Origin: UBA8190 sp003453695
GTDB taxonomy: Bacteria > Actinomycetota > Acidimicrobiia > Acidimicrobiales > UBA8190
Assembly: GCA_036796975.1 (NCBI GenBank)
Contig: DAIRBY010000005.1
Location: 1-64,000, forward strand
Direction of reading: 5' to 3'
Length of the DNA: 64,000 nt
Below the pieces are notes generated by a model. It made no database searches, was not told where the DNA came from, and saw only the letters and a list, made by a program, of their open reading frames with translations. The stretch's first letter is position 1. Each line of letters opens with the position of its first letter. A program made the position numbers and the translations under genes. Positions 1 to 8,635 of the stretch are shown here, piece by piece.

Positions 1-30
1 CCGCCCGAGCGCATCTTCGACACCGGCTGA
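1..30 (+). CDS. 3' end of an upstream gene (partial)
   Basis: Frame 1 reads nine residues (PPERIFDTG) and then TGA. It is followed at once by a strong hairpin and by the 3' end of the convergent minus-strand gene. This fits the C-terminus of a plus-strand gene that begins outside the window. Too little is visible to name the product, and the short frame could be chance. Confidence 0.3.
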   Translation, partial: PPERIFDTG

Positions 31-31
31 G

Positions 32-53
32 CCGGGCGCTTCGGCGCGCCCGG
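32..53. terminator. hairpin between convergent gene ends
   Basis: An 8-bp perfect GC stem (CCGGGCGC with GCGCCCGG) encloses the loop TTCGGC. It sits between the probable plus-strand stop at 30 and the minus-strand stop at 85. There is no T-run on either strand, so termination is inferred from stem strength and position only. Confidence 0.5.
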
Positions 54-84
54 GGATCGACGGGTGCAGCGCCAGACGGCGTGA

Positions 85-1764
85 CTAGGCGAGGAAGAGC
101 CGCTCGGGGTCGTAGCGGCGCAGGGCAAGCACCTCGTCTCGTGCTGCAGGCGCCAGCTCTTGGACGGTGTCCGCCACCCGGACGTCCCACCCGCACGCAT
201 CTGCGAACGCCGCCACCCGCTCCTCGACCGCCTTCTCACCTGCGGACACGGCGACAATCGCAAGCTCGTCGCCGTCCTTGCGCAGCACTCCCAGGTCGGT
301 CACCACCGACACGACCTTGGTACCCGGGCTGGTCACGTAGTCGACGGCGTCGACGAGCCTTCCGGGACGAGCGAGGGTGACGACCACACAAGCCTGGGCC
401 CGGCTGGCCACGTCGTTGGCGCCACCGGATCCCACGAGGACCGTGCCGTCGGCGAGGGTCGTCGAGTTCAGGTTGCCCCGCCGGTCCACCTGGGCCGCTC
501 CCAGGCAGGCGACGGTGCGCGTCCCTGGACCGCCCACCACCATGCCCAACACCGTGGAGGCGTCGGACAGCATGGGCGTGGCGGGAAAGGTGCGGTGGTT
601 GAAGATGTAGGGGTCGGCCGGTGTGGGCCGGTACCCGAGCATCCCGAGCTCGGCGGTGAGCTCGACGGCACCACCGGTGGCGCGCTCTTCGTCCACCGCC
701 ACCCACGCCGCCAGGTTGGCCACGCCGGCCCCGGCCAGCACCGCGTCGGCGCCGCACTCGGCGATGACACGGCGCAGCTCGGCCACTGCTGCGACAGCGG
801 CACGCTCCCAGTCGCTCGCCGGAGTCTCTTCGTCGACGGGGTGGGCGGCGGCGTCCTCGTGCCACGACTCGGGATCGGTCCTCGACCGCAGCCACGCCAG
901 ACGGTCGGCGCCCAACCGCTGCAGGTACTCGTCGTGGGTGGCGGGCTCGAGCACCCAATGCCGGGCCCACTCGTCGAACCCCTGGCGGGTGGCTGTGCGG
1001 GCCTCGACCCAGAACGGGATGTCCTCGCCGTATGAGTCGACCGGCAGTCCGGGAGCGAACAGCCCCCCCGGGTGCGCACCGAAGGGTGCCTCCACCACGG
1101 CGAGCACACGGTGGGCGGGGATACGCACCCTGGGCCCCAGGTAGGCGAGGTCCTCGACCACGCGCTCCACGGTGGCGACCACACCGCGCCGGGCCGCCCA
1201 GGCGCCCCAGACCCCCTCGAGCAACGGCTCCGACAGCGCCACGTCGCCCCGTCGATCGGCGACCGCTCCGTGCACCAAGGTGACGTCGGGCACGAGAGGG
1301 GCGACCAAGCCCACCGGGCCGAACGGTGAATCGACGGTGGTGAAGGCGTCATTGCGCTCGAGGTCGGATCCCGCCACCGAACCGGTCACGACCGCCGGCA
1401 GCCCCCGCGCCGCCGCTTCCAGGCGCTGGCTGAAGGTGAGGATCGACCAGTGCTCCACCTCGACGCCGGCGCGGTACCCCCGCTGGAAGATCGGGTTCGG
1501 GGTGTAGGTGGGGAACGAGTCGCCCGAGTAGGTCGTCACCACCTTGCGCACCAGGCCGCCCTCGAAGAACAGCGCCCCCAGCGATCCCAGGCTGACCATG
1601 ACCAGCGTGAACCCGGGATCCGAGCCCCAGAACCGGCGCACCACCTGGCGCGCCGCCGCCGTCCACCGGCAGTGCCCGCACAGCACGCACAGGACGTCGC
1701 CGGGGCGGACGTGCTCCTCGACGGCGTCGGCCAGCGAGACGAGCCGAGCCCGAGGAGGTGTCAA
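85..1764 (-). CDS. one-chain CoA-transferase/hydrolase, alpha and beta domains fused (glutaconate CoA-transferase/IpdAB type)
   Basis: The 559-residue product contains two family I CoA-transferase folds in tandem. The alpha-like half spans about residues 5-285 and carries the GDVLCVLCGH and FEGGLVRKVV segments. The beta-like half spans about 315-559 and carries PYIFNHRTFP, GGPGTRTVACLGAAQVD and VGSGGANDVASRA, which resemble the IpdB/GctB subunit. In mycobacteria IpdA and IpdB are separate subunits that open the last steroid ring, next to a crotonase gene; here too a crotonase gene lies immediately upstream. I chose the TTG start at 1764 because it overlaps the crotonase stop (TTGA) and because the region before it in this frame reads as an antisense shadow. 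The steroid-ring role is inference; another short-chain CoA-transferase function is possible. Confidence 0.8.
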   Translation of the reverse strand: MTPPRARLVSLADAVEEHVRPGDVLCVLCGHCRWTAAARQVVRRFWGSDPGFTLVMVSLGSLGALFFEGGLVRKVVTTYSGDSFPTYTPNPIFQRGYRAGVEVEHWSILTFSQRLEAAARGLPAVVTGSVAGSDLERNDAFTTVDSPFGPVGLVAPLVPDVTLVHGAVADRRGDVALSEPLLEGVWGAWAARRGVVATVERVVEDLAYLGPRVRIPAHRVLAVVEAPFGAHPGGLFAPGLPVDSYGEDIPFWVEARTATRQGFDEWARHWVLEPATHDEYLQRLGADRLAWLRSRTDPESWHEDAAAHPVDEETPASDWERAAVAAVAELRRVIAECGADAVLAGAGVANLAAWVAVDEERATGGAVELTAELGMLGYRPTPADPYIFNHRTFPATPMLSDASTVLGMVVGGPGTRTVACLGAAQVDRRGNLNSTTLADGTVLVGSGGANDVASRAQACVVVTLARPGRLVDAVDYVTSPGTKVVSVVTDLGVLRKDGDELAIVAVSAGEKAVEERVAAFADACGWDVRVADTVQELAPAARDEVLALRRYDPERLFLA

Positions 1765-2570
1765 CGGCCGGTCCAGCGCGGCGGCCGCTTCTCGGCGAAG
1801 GCAGCCGGCCCTTCCTTGGCGTCCTCGGAGGAGAACACCTCGGTGGCGATGGCCGACTCGATCTTGTACGCCTCGCGCATGTCGGTGGCCAGTCCCCGAA
1901 GGACGCTCTCCTTGGTCTTGCGCACGGCGAGGGGCCCGTTGCTGGTGATGCGATGGGCGTACTCGAGCGCCTTGTCCCGCAACTGGTCGGCGGGAACCAC
2001 GTCGTTCAACAAGCCGTACGACAGTGCTTTGTCGGCCGGCACCCGATCGGCGCACAGGAGGAACTCCATGGCGGCGGGAAAGGCGATCTGGCGGGGAAGC
2101 CGCACGGTGGTGCCGCCGCCGGCGAACAGGCCGCGCTTGGGCTCCATCACCCCGAAGTACGCCTCGGGACAGGCGACACGGATGTCGGTGCCGCCCAGCA
2201 TCTCCATGCCGCCCGCCACGCAGGCGCCGTTCACAGCGGCCACGATCGGCTTGTACAGCTTCACGCCCCGCAACACAGCCCGCACCCCGTCGTCGATGCG
2301 GTATCCGTCGATCTCCTCGACCTCCCGGGTGGAGATCTCCTTCTGCAATTTCGTGATCTCCGGGATGTAGGTCTTCAGGTCGGCCCCCGTGCAGAAGGCG
2401 TTGGCCACACCGGTGATGACGGCGACCCACGCCTCGTCGTCCTCGCCGAAGCGGTCCCACGCCCGGCGCAGCTGGGCGAAGTGGTCCATGTCGAGGCTGT
2501 TCATGGCCTCGGGGCGGTCGATCGTGATCCACACGACGTGGTCGTCGCCCAGCTCGTAGTGGACGGGCAC
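1761..2570 (-). CDS. enoyl-CoA hydratase/isomerase (crotonase) family protein
   Basis: This 269-residue product has normal crotonase length. The oxyanion-hole segments are visible: FCTGADLKTY (about residues 59-68) and NGACVAGGMEMLGG (about 114-127), followed by the conserved EPKRGLFAGGG region. The GTG start at 2570 is fixed by AGGAGG a few bases upstream. Its stop overlaps the TTG start of the fused CoA-transferase, so the two are probably translated together. The family hydrates, isomerises or hydrolyses acyl-CoA; the specific substrate cannot be read. It is the third gene of a minus-strand run starting at 5629, after a 66-bp gap. Confidence 0.9.
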   Translation of the reverse strand: MPVHYELGDDHVVWITIDRPEAMNSLDMDHFAQLRRAWDRFGEDDEAWVAVITGVANAFCTGADLKTYIPEITKLQKEISTREVEEIDGYRIDDGVRAVLRGVKLYKPIVAAVNGACVAGGMEMLGGTDIRVACPEAYFGVMEPKRGLFAGGGTTVRLPRQIAFPAAMEFLLCADRVPADKALSYGLLNDVVPADQLRDKALEYAHRITSNGPLAVRKTKESVLRGLATDMREAYKIESAIATEVFSSEDAKEGPAAFAEKRPPRWTGR

Positions 2571-2636
2571 GCTTCCTCCTTGTCGTCCTGGGAAAAGCCT
2601 CGGTCGGCTCGTATCGCTCGGCTGGCTACGCCCGGG

Positions 2637-3794
2637 TCATGCGCCCGCCCGTGGGCGCGGCTCGCGGGGGAGGCCGAGGATGCGCTCGCCGATGATCGTG
2701 CGCTGCACCTCCGAGGTCCCTCCGGCGATGCTCGCCGACTTGCTCCACAGCCACTGACGCGACCAGCGCCCCCACAGAGGTGAGTCGGCGCCGAGCACGT
2801 CGAGAGCGGCCTGAGAGAGGTGCTGGGTCATGTCCGACCAGGTGAGCTTGACCCAGCTCGACTCGGGCCCGGGTTCCCGGCCCCGAGCCAGGTTCGACAG
2901 GGTGCGCCAGTTGTGGGTGCGCAGCACGACCAGTGACACATAGGCGTCCACCAAGGCGTCCGACAGCTCGGGCTCGTCGAGCGCGCCCCGCCGGGCCGCT
3001 TCGGCGAACAGACGCGCCAGGTACCCCTCGTGGACGACCTCCTCCTTGAACGGGAAGTTGGTGCCGCGCTCATGGGCCAGCGTGGTCGACGCCACCGCCC
3101 AACCGCGGCCGGCGGCACCCACCAGATGGTCGTCGGGGACGAACACCTGGTCCAGGAAGACCTCGTTGAACTCGGCGTCGCCCGTGATCTGCACCAGCGG
3201 GCGGATCTCGATCCCCGGCGAGTCCATGGGCACCACCAACAGCGACAGGCCCTGGCTGCCGGTCGTCCCCGCCTCGCTCCTGGCCAGACAGAGGCCGTAC
3301 CGGGCGAACTGGGCGTACGAGGTCCACACCTTCTGCCCGTGCAGGTGCCAGCCGTCGGTCACCTTCTCGGCCCGGGTCCGAAGACCGGCGAGGTCGCTTC
3401 CCGCTCCGGGCTCGCTGAAGAGCTGGCACCAGATGTCCTGGGCGGAGGCGATGGCCGGGAGCCACCGGGTGCACTGCTCGGGCGTACCGTGGGCCAGCAG
3501 GGTGGGGGCGGCCAGGTTGATGCCGACCCGGTTGACCAATTGGGCGGCACCGCTGCGGGCGTACTCGCCGTTGAAGATGGCCACCTGCAGCGGAGAGGCG
3601 CCTCGGCCGCCGTAGCGGACCGGCCAGTCGATGCCCACCCACCCGGCCTCGGCCAGGCGGCGCTGCCAGGTGCGGCCCCACGCCACCTGCTCGGCCAGGT
3701 CCTCGGTGTCGGGAGGCGGCTGCACGTTGGCCTCGAGCCAGGTGCGCACCTCGGATGCGAAGCGCCGTTCGTCCTCACTGAGCGACAGGTCCAT
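2637..3794 (-). CDS. acyl-CoA dehydrogenase, large-type (FadE26/FadE28-like)
   Basis: A flavoenzyme of 385 residues starting MDLSLSEDE at the ATG at 3794; an in-frame TTG at 3824 is less likely because it would add a non-conserved tail. Recognisable segments are WCQLFSEPGAGSDLAG (FAD/substrate region), VWTSYAQFA, QITGDAEFNEVFL and the C-terminal AGGTSEVQRTIIGERILGLPR. The same segments occur in the protein encoded at 8636, so the two are close paralogues. In mycobacterial steroid catabolism this type pairs with a smaller ACAD subunit to form alpha2beta2 enzymes; the small-type ACAD at 7418 is the nearest possible partner. It lies 17 bp after the ligase stop. Confidence 0.9.
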   Translation of the reverse strand: MDLSLSEDERRFASEVRTWLEANVQPPPDTEDLAEQVAWGRTWQRRLAEAGWVGIDWPVRYGGRGASPLQVAIFNGEYARSGAAQLVNRVGINLAAPTLLAHGTPEQCTRWLPAIASAQDIWCQLFSEPGAGSDLAGLRTRAEKVTDGWHLHGQKVWTSYAQFARYGLCLARSEAGTTGSQGLSLLVVPMDSPGIEIRPLVQITGDAEFNEVFLDQVFVPDDHLVGAAGRGWAVASTTLAHERGTNFPFKEEVVHEGYLARLFAEAARRGALDEPELSDALVDAYVSLVVLRTHNWRTLSNLARGREPGPESSWVKLTWSDMTQHLSQAALDVLGADSPLWGRWSRQWLWSKSASIAGGTSEVQRTIIGERILGLPREPRPRAGA

Positions 3795-3811
3795 AGTGCG
3801 CCGACGCTCTT

Positions 3812-5629
3812 CTACAGGTCCCAAGCGGCGAGCCGCCCGGCCCGCTCGAAGGCGCCGTGCAGTTCCGCTTCCGCCTCGGCGTCGAAGGGCCGGTAGGCGT
3901 CCTCACCGCGGTCGCGCACGTAGACGGGGTCGGCACCGACCCGGTCGGCGCGGTACTTCTCGTGCTGGAGGGTGCGGCTGAGGACCTTGTTCGTGGCCGT
4001 GGTCGGCAGTGCCGCACACAGCCGCACGTAGCGGGGCCGCCACTTGGGGCTGAGATCGGGTTGGGCATCGACCCACGCCGCGAAGCGGCCTCCGTCGAAG
4101 CTGGCACCGGGGTGCAGCACCAGCGCCGCCATGACCTGGTCGCCGGAATTCACGTCGGGGACGCCGTACACCGAGACGAACTGCACGGCGGGATGGCGTC
4201 CCACGATGGACTCGATGGGGGCGGACGGGAAGTTCTCACCGTCGACCCGCAGCCGGTCCGAGGTCCGGCCGGCGAAGTACACCCAGCCCTCGTCGTCGAT
4301 GTAGCCCAGGTCCCCGCTCCAGTACCAGCCCCTGCGCGTGGCACGTGCCATGGCCTCGTCGTTGCGGTAGTAGCCCTCGAAGGGCCCGAGGCCCTGGGTG
4401 TTCACCATCTCGCCCACGCACTCCTCGGCGTTGAGCAACCGGCCCTCGGCGTCGAAGCGGGCCCGGGGCACTTCGTTGCCGTCGGGGTCCACGATGGCCA
4501 CACCGGGCCGGAGCCGGCCCAGCGACCCCCGCGGCGGATCGCCGGAGCGGTCGAGGGCGATGGCCCCTTCCGTCGAGCCGAACACGTCGACCACGGCCAC
4601 GCCGAAGCGGCGGGCGACCTCCTCCACCACGGCCGGCGACCCCTCGTTGCCGTAGGCGATTCGCAAGGAGTTGTCGGCGTCGTCGGGACGCTCCTCGGTG
4701 GCGAGGAGGTACGACAGGGGCTTTCCCGTGTAGTTGAACCACGTGGCCCCGTAGCGGCGGACATCCGCCAAGAAGCCCGAGGCGCTGAAGCGGCGTGCCA
4801 GCCCCACCGAGGCGCCGATCACCAGGGCGGGCGCGAAGCCCACCATGAGGGAGTTGGAGTGGAACAGGGGCATGGACAGGTACCCGGTGTCCTCGGCGTG
4901 CAGATCGAGCAGCATCGCCATGCGATTGCCGGTGGTGAGCAGACGCCGCTGTGTGCAGCGCACCGCCTTGGGGGCGGCCGAGGTTCCCGAGGTGAACACC
5001 AGCGCCCACAACGACTCCACGTCGGGCATGCCTCCCGGGTCGCCGCCACCGGCGGCCTCGACCTTGTCGAGCGCTTCTTCGAGGGTTTCGCCGAGCTCGG
5101 CGGGCGGTTCGGTGTCCTCGGCGAACCGCGATCCCACGTACAGCCCCCCGGGCAGGTCCAGGTCTCCGAGGATCGGTTCGAGCAGCGCCTGGTGCCGAGG
5201 CTCGGTGATGAGGAGCTGGACGTCGGTATGGGAGATGTCCCGGGCCAGGTGCTCCTCCCGCCTGGTGTGGTTGAGCCCGACCACGCACGCCCCCACCAGC
5301 CCGGCGGCAGCCAGGGCGAAGATGTAGTCGGGGGTGTTGTCGAGGAGCACGGCGACATGGGGCGGGCGCGACGGGTCGAGGCGGGCCTCGAACAGCCCGG
5401 CCAGACGAGCGGCCTCGGCGTAGAGCTCGGCGTGGCTCCAGACCTGCTCGCCGAACCGCACCGCCGGGCGCCCCGCCTGCTCGGGCTGGGTCCCGTTGGC
5501 GCGCACCAGCGCGGCGACGTTGGGGGCGGGGAGCGGCGCTTCCCCGGGCTGCGGCGCCTTGGCGACCCGCTCCATGACCTCGGGCGGCGCCACCACGTGC
5601 ACACCCGCCCCGCCGCGTTCTCTGACCAC
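3812..5629 (-). CDS. AMP-forming acyl-CoA synthetase (FadD17-like)
   Basis: This 605-residue ANL-superfamily ligase activates a carboxylic acid to its acyl-CoA through an acyl-adenylate. The ATP-binding loop is VFTSGTSAAPKAV (about residue 213), followed by FGSTEGA, WYWSGDLGYIDDEGW and the C-terminal lysine motif TNKVLSR. The GTG start at 5629 has a TAACCT -10-like box 6 nt upstream and no Shine-Dalgarno, consistent with a leaderless message; the ATG about 18 codons downstream is an alternative. It begins the minus-strand run 5629-85 and lies 42 bp from the divergent ligase at 5672. The acyl substrate is unknown; steroid side-chain or branched acids are an inference from the context. Confidence 0.9.
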   Translation of the reverse strand: MVRERGGAGVHVVAPPEVMERVAKAPQPGEAPLPAPNVAALVRANGTQPEQAGRPAVRFGEQVWSHAELYAEAARLAGLFEARLDPSRPPHVAVLLDNTPDYIFALAAAGLVGACVVGLNHTRREEHLARDISHTDVQLLITEPRHQALLEPILGDLDLPGGLYVGSRFAEDTEPPAELGETLEEALDKVEAAGGGDPGGMPDVESLWALVFTSGTSAAPKAVRCTQRRLLTTGNRMAMLLDLHAEDTGYLSMPLFHSNSLMVGFAPALVIGASVGLARRFSASGFLADVRRYGATWFNYTGKPLSYLLATEERPDDADNSLRIAYGNEGSPAVVEEVARRFGVAVVDVFGSTEGAIALDRSGDPPRGSLGRLRPGVAIVDPDGNEVPRARFDAEGRLLNAEECVGEMVNTQGLGPFEGYYRNDEAMARATRRGWYWSGDLGYIDDEGWVYFAGRTSDRLRVDGENFPSAPIESIVGRHPAVQFVSVYGVPDVNSGDQVMAALVLHPGASFDGGRFAAWVDAQPDLSPKWRPRYVRLCAALPTTATNKVLSRTLQHEKYRADRVGADPVYVRDRGEDAYRPFDAEAEAELHGAFERAGRLAAWDL

Positions 5630-5671
5630 GCCGTCAGGTTACCCACGACCCGCCAGGTAGCCTCAGCCGGC
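5630..5671. promoter_or_regulatory. compact divergent leaderless promoters for two acyl-CoA synthetases
   Basis: Only 42 bp separate the two start codons. On the plus strand TAGCCT (5658-5663) lies 8 nt before GTG 5672. On the minus strand TAACCT lies 6 nt before GTG 5629. Both fit TANNNT -10 boxes of leaderless actinobacterial genes. No Shine-Dalgarno is present on either side. Confidence 0.55.
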
Positions 5672-7432
5672 GTGGCGGTGCTGCGAGCCACCTTCGTACA
5701 CAGCGGCGCCGCTCGTTATCGGCGTCCCGGCGGCCCCTGGGACCGGGGCTCGCTCGACAGCGCCTTCTCCGAGAGCGAACGCGCCAGCCTTGTCGACGAC
5801 GTGGACCGTCTCGAGGGGCGCGCCGTCGAAGAGGCCGTGGCGTCGGTGTCGGGTGCGCTCCGAGCCGCCGGGGTCCGCCGTCGCCAGGTGGTGTCGTGGC
5901 AGCTGGAGAACTCGGCGGCGGGGATCGTGCTGTATCGAGCCTGCTGGCGGCTCGGCGCCGTGGCCGCTCCGCTCCATCACCGTCTCGGGCCGGCCGAGGT
6001 GGCGGCCGCCCTGGAACAGGTCGACCCCGTTCTCGTCCTCGGATCGACCGGAATGCCCGTGCTCGACCTGGCCGGCGCCACCCCCTCGGCCGGCCGGACG
6101 CGCCAGGTGCGCGGCGGCAGCGTCTCCTCCGGGCTTGCCGCCCTGCTCGACACCCTGCCCGCCGACGGGGTCCCGGTGCGGCGCGGGTCGGTGGCGGTGC
6201 GGCCGAGCGACCTCGCCGTGGCCCTCTTCACCTCGGGGTCGACCGGCGTGCCCAAGGCGGTGCTGCACACCCATGGCGGCCTCGGCTACAAGGCTGCCAC
6301 GATGGTCACGGTGCACGGACTCGGGCCCGACGACGCCGTGCTCATGCCCGCCCCCCTGGCGCACGTCTCGGGATTGCTGAACGGCGTGCTCATCCCGTCG
6401 GTGGCCGGCATTCCGGCCGTGCTCATGGCGAAGTGGGACCCCGAGATCGCCCTCGAACGCATCCACACAGAGCGCGTGTCGTTCATGGGCGCCCCGCCGG
6501 TGTTCTTCTCACAGATGGCCGCCGACACGCACTTCGCCCCGGACCGAGTGGCGTCGTTGCGCCTCGTGTCGACGGGCGGCGCCTCGGTCAGCCCCGCCTT
6601 CGTCGACGCCACGGCGGACGCCTTCGACTGCCGGGTGAAGCGCACCTACGGGTCGACGGAAGCGCCCACCATCACCACCTCCGGGCCGGATGACAGCCTG
6701 CGGCGCGCCCGCGACACCGACGGCCGGGCGGTGGGCGAGGCCGAGATCGCCGTGCGCGACCCCGACACCGCCAAGCCATTGCCGCCTGGCTCGACAGGGG
6801 AGCTGTGGCTACGGGGGCCCGAGCTGTTCGTCGGCTACGGCGACCGCCTGCAGACCGAGCGGGTCGTGCACCGTCCCGGGGGCTGGTACCGCAGCGGCGA
6901 TCTCGGCCGTCTCGACGAGGAGGGCTGGCTCACCGTGGTGGGGCGGATGTCCGACATCATCATCCGGTCGGGGGAGAACATCTCGGCGTCGGAGGTCGAG
7001 GCGGTGCTCGAGGCCCACCCCTCCATCCGTCACGCCGTTGCCGTCGCCGTGCCCGACCCCGACGTGGGTGAGCGAGTGGCGGCCTTCGTCGAGTCGGACG
7101 GGCCCTTCGACCTCGACCAGTGCCGCAGGTGGTTCACCGAGCGCGGCATCACCCGCTTCAAGACGCCCGAGTTCGTGGTCCGGGTGGACGCCGTGCCCGT
7201 CCTCGCCGCCGGCAAGGCCGACCGCGCCGCCCTGCGCAAACGTGCCGCCGAGCTGGCGACCACGGCGACGGCCGAGCGGGCAACAGAGCCAACCGAACAA
7301 ACCGGACGGCCCGAACGGCCCACACGGCCTGGACGGCCCGAACGGCCTGGACGGCCTGGACGGCCCGAACGGCCTGGACGGCCCGAACGGCCCGAACGGC
7401 CCGAACGGCCCGGGCGATCAGAGGACCGGTAG
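5672..7432 (+). CDS. AMP-forming acyl-CoA synthetase with Pro/Arg/Glu-rich repeat tail
   Basis: The catalytic part of this 586-residue protein is a complete ANL ligase. It shows FTSGSTGVPKAVLH (P-loop), TYGSTEAPTI, YRSGDLGRLDEEGW, the hinge segment MSDIIIRSGENIS, and AAGKADRAALRK with the C-terminal catalytic lysine. After about residue 535 the protein changes to a low-complexity tail of GRP/ERP triplets made by a 9-bp DNA repeat; ligases of this family normally end before this. The GTG start at 5672 is supported by a -10 box 8 nt upstream; GTG 5678 is an alternative. The last 15 bp overlap the convergent ACAD gene. The substrate is unknown. Confidence 0.88.
   Translation: MAVLRATFVHSGAARYRRPGGPWDRGSLDSAFSESERASLVDDVDRLEGRAVEEAVASVSGALRAAGVRRRQVVSWQLENSAAGIVLYRACWRLGAVAAPLHHRLGPAEVAAALEQVDPVLVLGSTGMPVLDLAGATPSAGRTRQVRGGSVSSGLAALLDTLPADGVPVRRGSVAVRPSDLAVALFTSGSTGVPKAVLHTHGGLGYKAATMVTVHGLGPDDAVLMPAPLAHVSGLLNGVLIPSVAGIPAVLMAKWDPEIALERIHTERVSFMGAPPVFFSQMAADTHFAPDRVASLRLVSTGGASVSPAFVDATADAFDCRVKRTYGSTEAPTITTSGPDDSLRRARDTDGRAVGEAEIAVRDPDTAKPLPPGSTGELWLRGPELFVGYGDRLQTERVVHRPGGWYRSGDLGRLDEEGWLTVVGRMSDIIIRSGENISASEVEAVLEAHPSIRHAVAVAVPDPDVGERVAAFVESDGPFDLDQCRRWFTERGITRFKTPEFVVRVDAVPVLAAGKADRAALRKRAAELATTATAERATEPTEQTGRPERPTRPGRPERPGRPGRPERPGRPERPERPERPGRSEDR
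7303..7412. repeat. degenerate 9-bp tandem repeat inside a ligase 3' end
   Basis: About twelve 9-bp units alternate mainly between GGCCCGAAC and GGCCTGGAC. They encode the GRP/ERP tail of the ligase gene and stop just as the convergent ACAD gene ends. The unit is a multiple of three, so copy-number change would keep the frame. Confidence 0.85.
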
Positions 7433-8575
7433 GCCCGCCTCGGCCCGGGGCCGCAAGATGGCGGCCAGGCGTTCGCGATGCGCCCGTGCGTCGCCGAAGC
7501 TCACCTGGTCGAGTTGCGCCCGCTTCACGAACAGGTGCAGGTCGTGCTCCCACGTGAAGCCGATGCCGCCGTGCACCTGCAGGCCCGAGGCCATCACCCG
7601 TCGCGAGGCGTCCGAGCACCAAACCTTGGCGGCCGAGGACGCTGCGGCGGCGTCGGGATCGCCTGCACCCACGGCCCACGCAGCGAAGTAGGCCGCCGAG
7701 CGCATGCCCTCCACGTCGACGAGCATGTCGGCGCAGCGGTGCTTCACAGCCTGGAAGCTGCCGATGGCCCGTCCGAATTGCACCCGGTCCTTGGCGTAGT
7801 CGACGGTCATGTGCAGGACGCGCTCTGCAGCTCCGAGCATCTCGGCGCACAGGCCGGTGGCGGCCCGGTCGAGCAACCGCTCGACCATGACCTCTCCGCC
7901 GAGACGAACGGCGGGCTCGCCTTCGAGCACCAGCCGGCCCAGGCTCCTCGTGCGGTCCATGGCCGGCTCGGCAACGGGAGGCGTTGACGGAGCGAGAGCG
8001 AAGAGCGCCACCTCACCGTCGCACAACGCCGGTGCCACCACCACGTCGGCGACGGGCGCGTAGACGACGGGGTCGGTTCGACCCGACACGTACCACTGCT
8101 CGGCACTGTCCATGGCCCCGCTGTTGGTGACGGGCGTGGCCGACAAGGCGGTGAGGCGCTGTGACCACGCCAGGCTCCCCACCGCCTCGCCGCCGGACAG
8201 CCGGGCCACCCATTCCGCCAGGGCGGTCCCCGCCAGCGTGGAGGCGGGGACATCGGCGGAGTCGGGGATGGAGGCGGCGGCGTTCAGGGCCCCCACGGCC
8301 AGGACCGTGCCCAGGAAGGGAACCGGAGCGAGATGGCGTCCCACCTGTTCGGCCAGGATCGAGACCTCCACGGCGCCCAGACCGAGACCGCCTTGGTCGT
8401 CGGCGAGCTCGACCGCCGCCCAGCCCTGTTCGGCCATGGCCTGCCACAGCTTGCGATCGAGGTGCTCCTCGCCGTCGGCCACCTGGCGCACCCGGGTGAG
8501 GTCGCAGGCGCTGTCGAGGAGATCGGCCGCGGCCTGGCGCAGGGCCAGCTGATCCTCGGACAGCTCGAAATCCAT
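7418..8575 (-). CDS. acyl-CoA dehydrogenase, small-type (FadE27/FadE29-like)
   Basis: The 385-residue sequence matches the shorter, more divergent subunit class of heterotetrameric ACADs. It begins MDFELSEDQLALRQ. Its best signatures are the C-terminal FGRAIGSFQAVKHR segment and HGGIGFTWEHDLHLFVKRA. The middle beta-domain is weakly conserved. The ATG at 8575 has TAGCAT 6 nt upstream, which fits a leaderless start. It is transcribed away from the large-type ACAD at 8636 across a 60-bp region holding the CTGAC-N6-GTCAG palindrome, so the two could be co-regulated partners; that is inference. Confidence 0.88.
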   Translation of the reverse strand: MDFELSEDQLALRQAAADLLDSACDLTRVRQVADGEEHLDRKLWQAMAEQGWAAVELADDQGGLGLGAVEVSILAEQVGRHLAPVPFLGTVLAVGALNAAASIPDSADVPASTLAGTALAEWVARLSGGEAVGSLAWSQRLTALSATPVTNSGAMDSAEQWYVSGRTDPVVYAPVADVVVAPALCDGEVALFALAPSTPPVAEPAMDRTRSLGRLVLEGEPAVRLGGEVMVERLLDRAATGLCAEMLGAAERVLHMTVDYAKDRVQFGRAIGSFQAVKHRCADMLVDVEGMRSAAYFAAWAVGAGDPDAAAASSAAKVWCSDASRRVMASGLQVHGGIGFTWEHDLHLFVKRAQLDQVSFGDARAHRERLAAILRPRAEAGLPVL

Positions 8576-8603
8576 CCGCCGATGCTAGGCGCCTCGTCCG
8601 GAC

Positions 8604-8619
8604 CTGACGGCGGTGTCAG
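8604..8619. promoter_or_regulatory. palindromic operator CTGACGGCGGTGTCAG, site 1
   Basis: The arms CTGAC and GTCAG flank 6 bp. The site lies in the 60-bp divergent region between the ACAD genes starting at 8575 and 8636. A -10-like TACGCT (8620-8625) abuts it, 10 nt before ATG 8636, so a bound repressor would cover the promoter. The same 16-mer recurs at 38866-38881 and close variants at 40706, 55945 and 56933. The binding protein is not known. Confidence 0.65.
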
Positions 8620-8635
8620 TACGCTTCGGGGACCG

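Noticed and set aside
3857..5671. Upstream part of the very long plus-strand frame ending at 7432
   Set aside because: It is antisense to a well-supported acyl-CoA synthetase and shows only His/Gly/Val-rich shadow composition; the real ligase starts at 5672.
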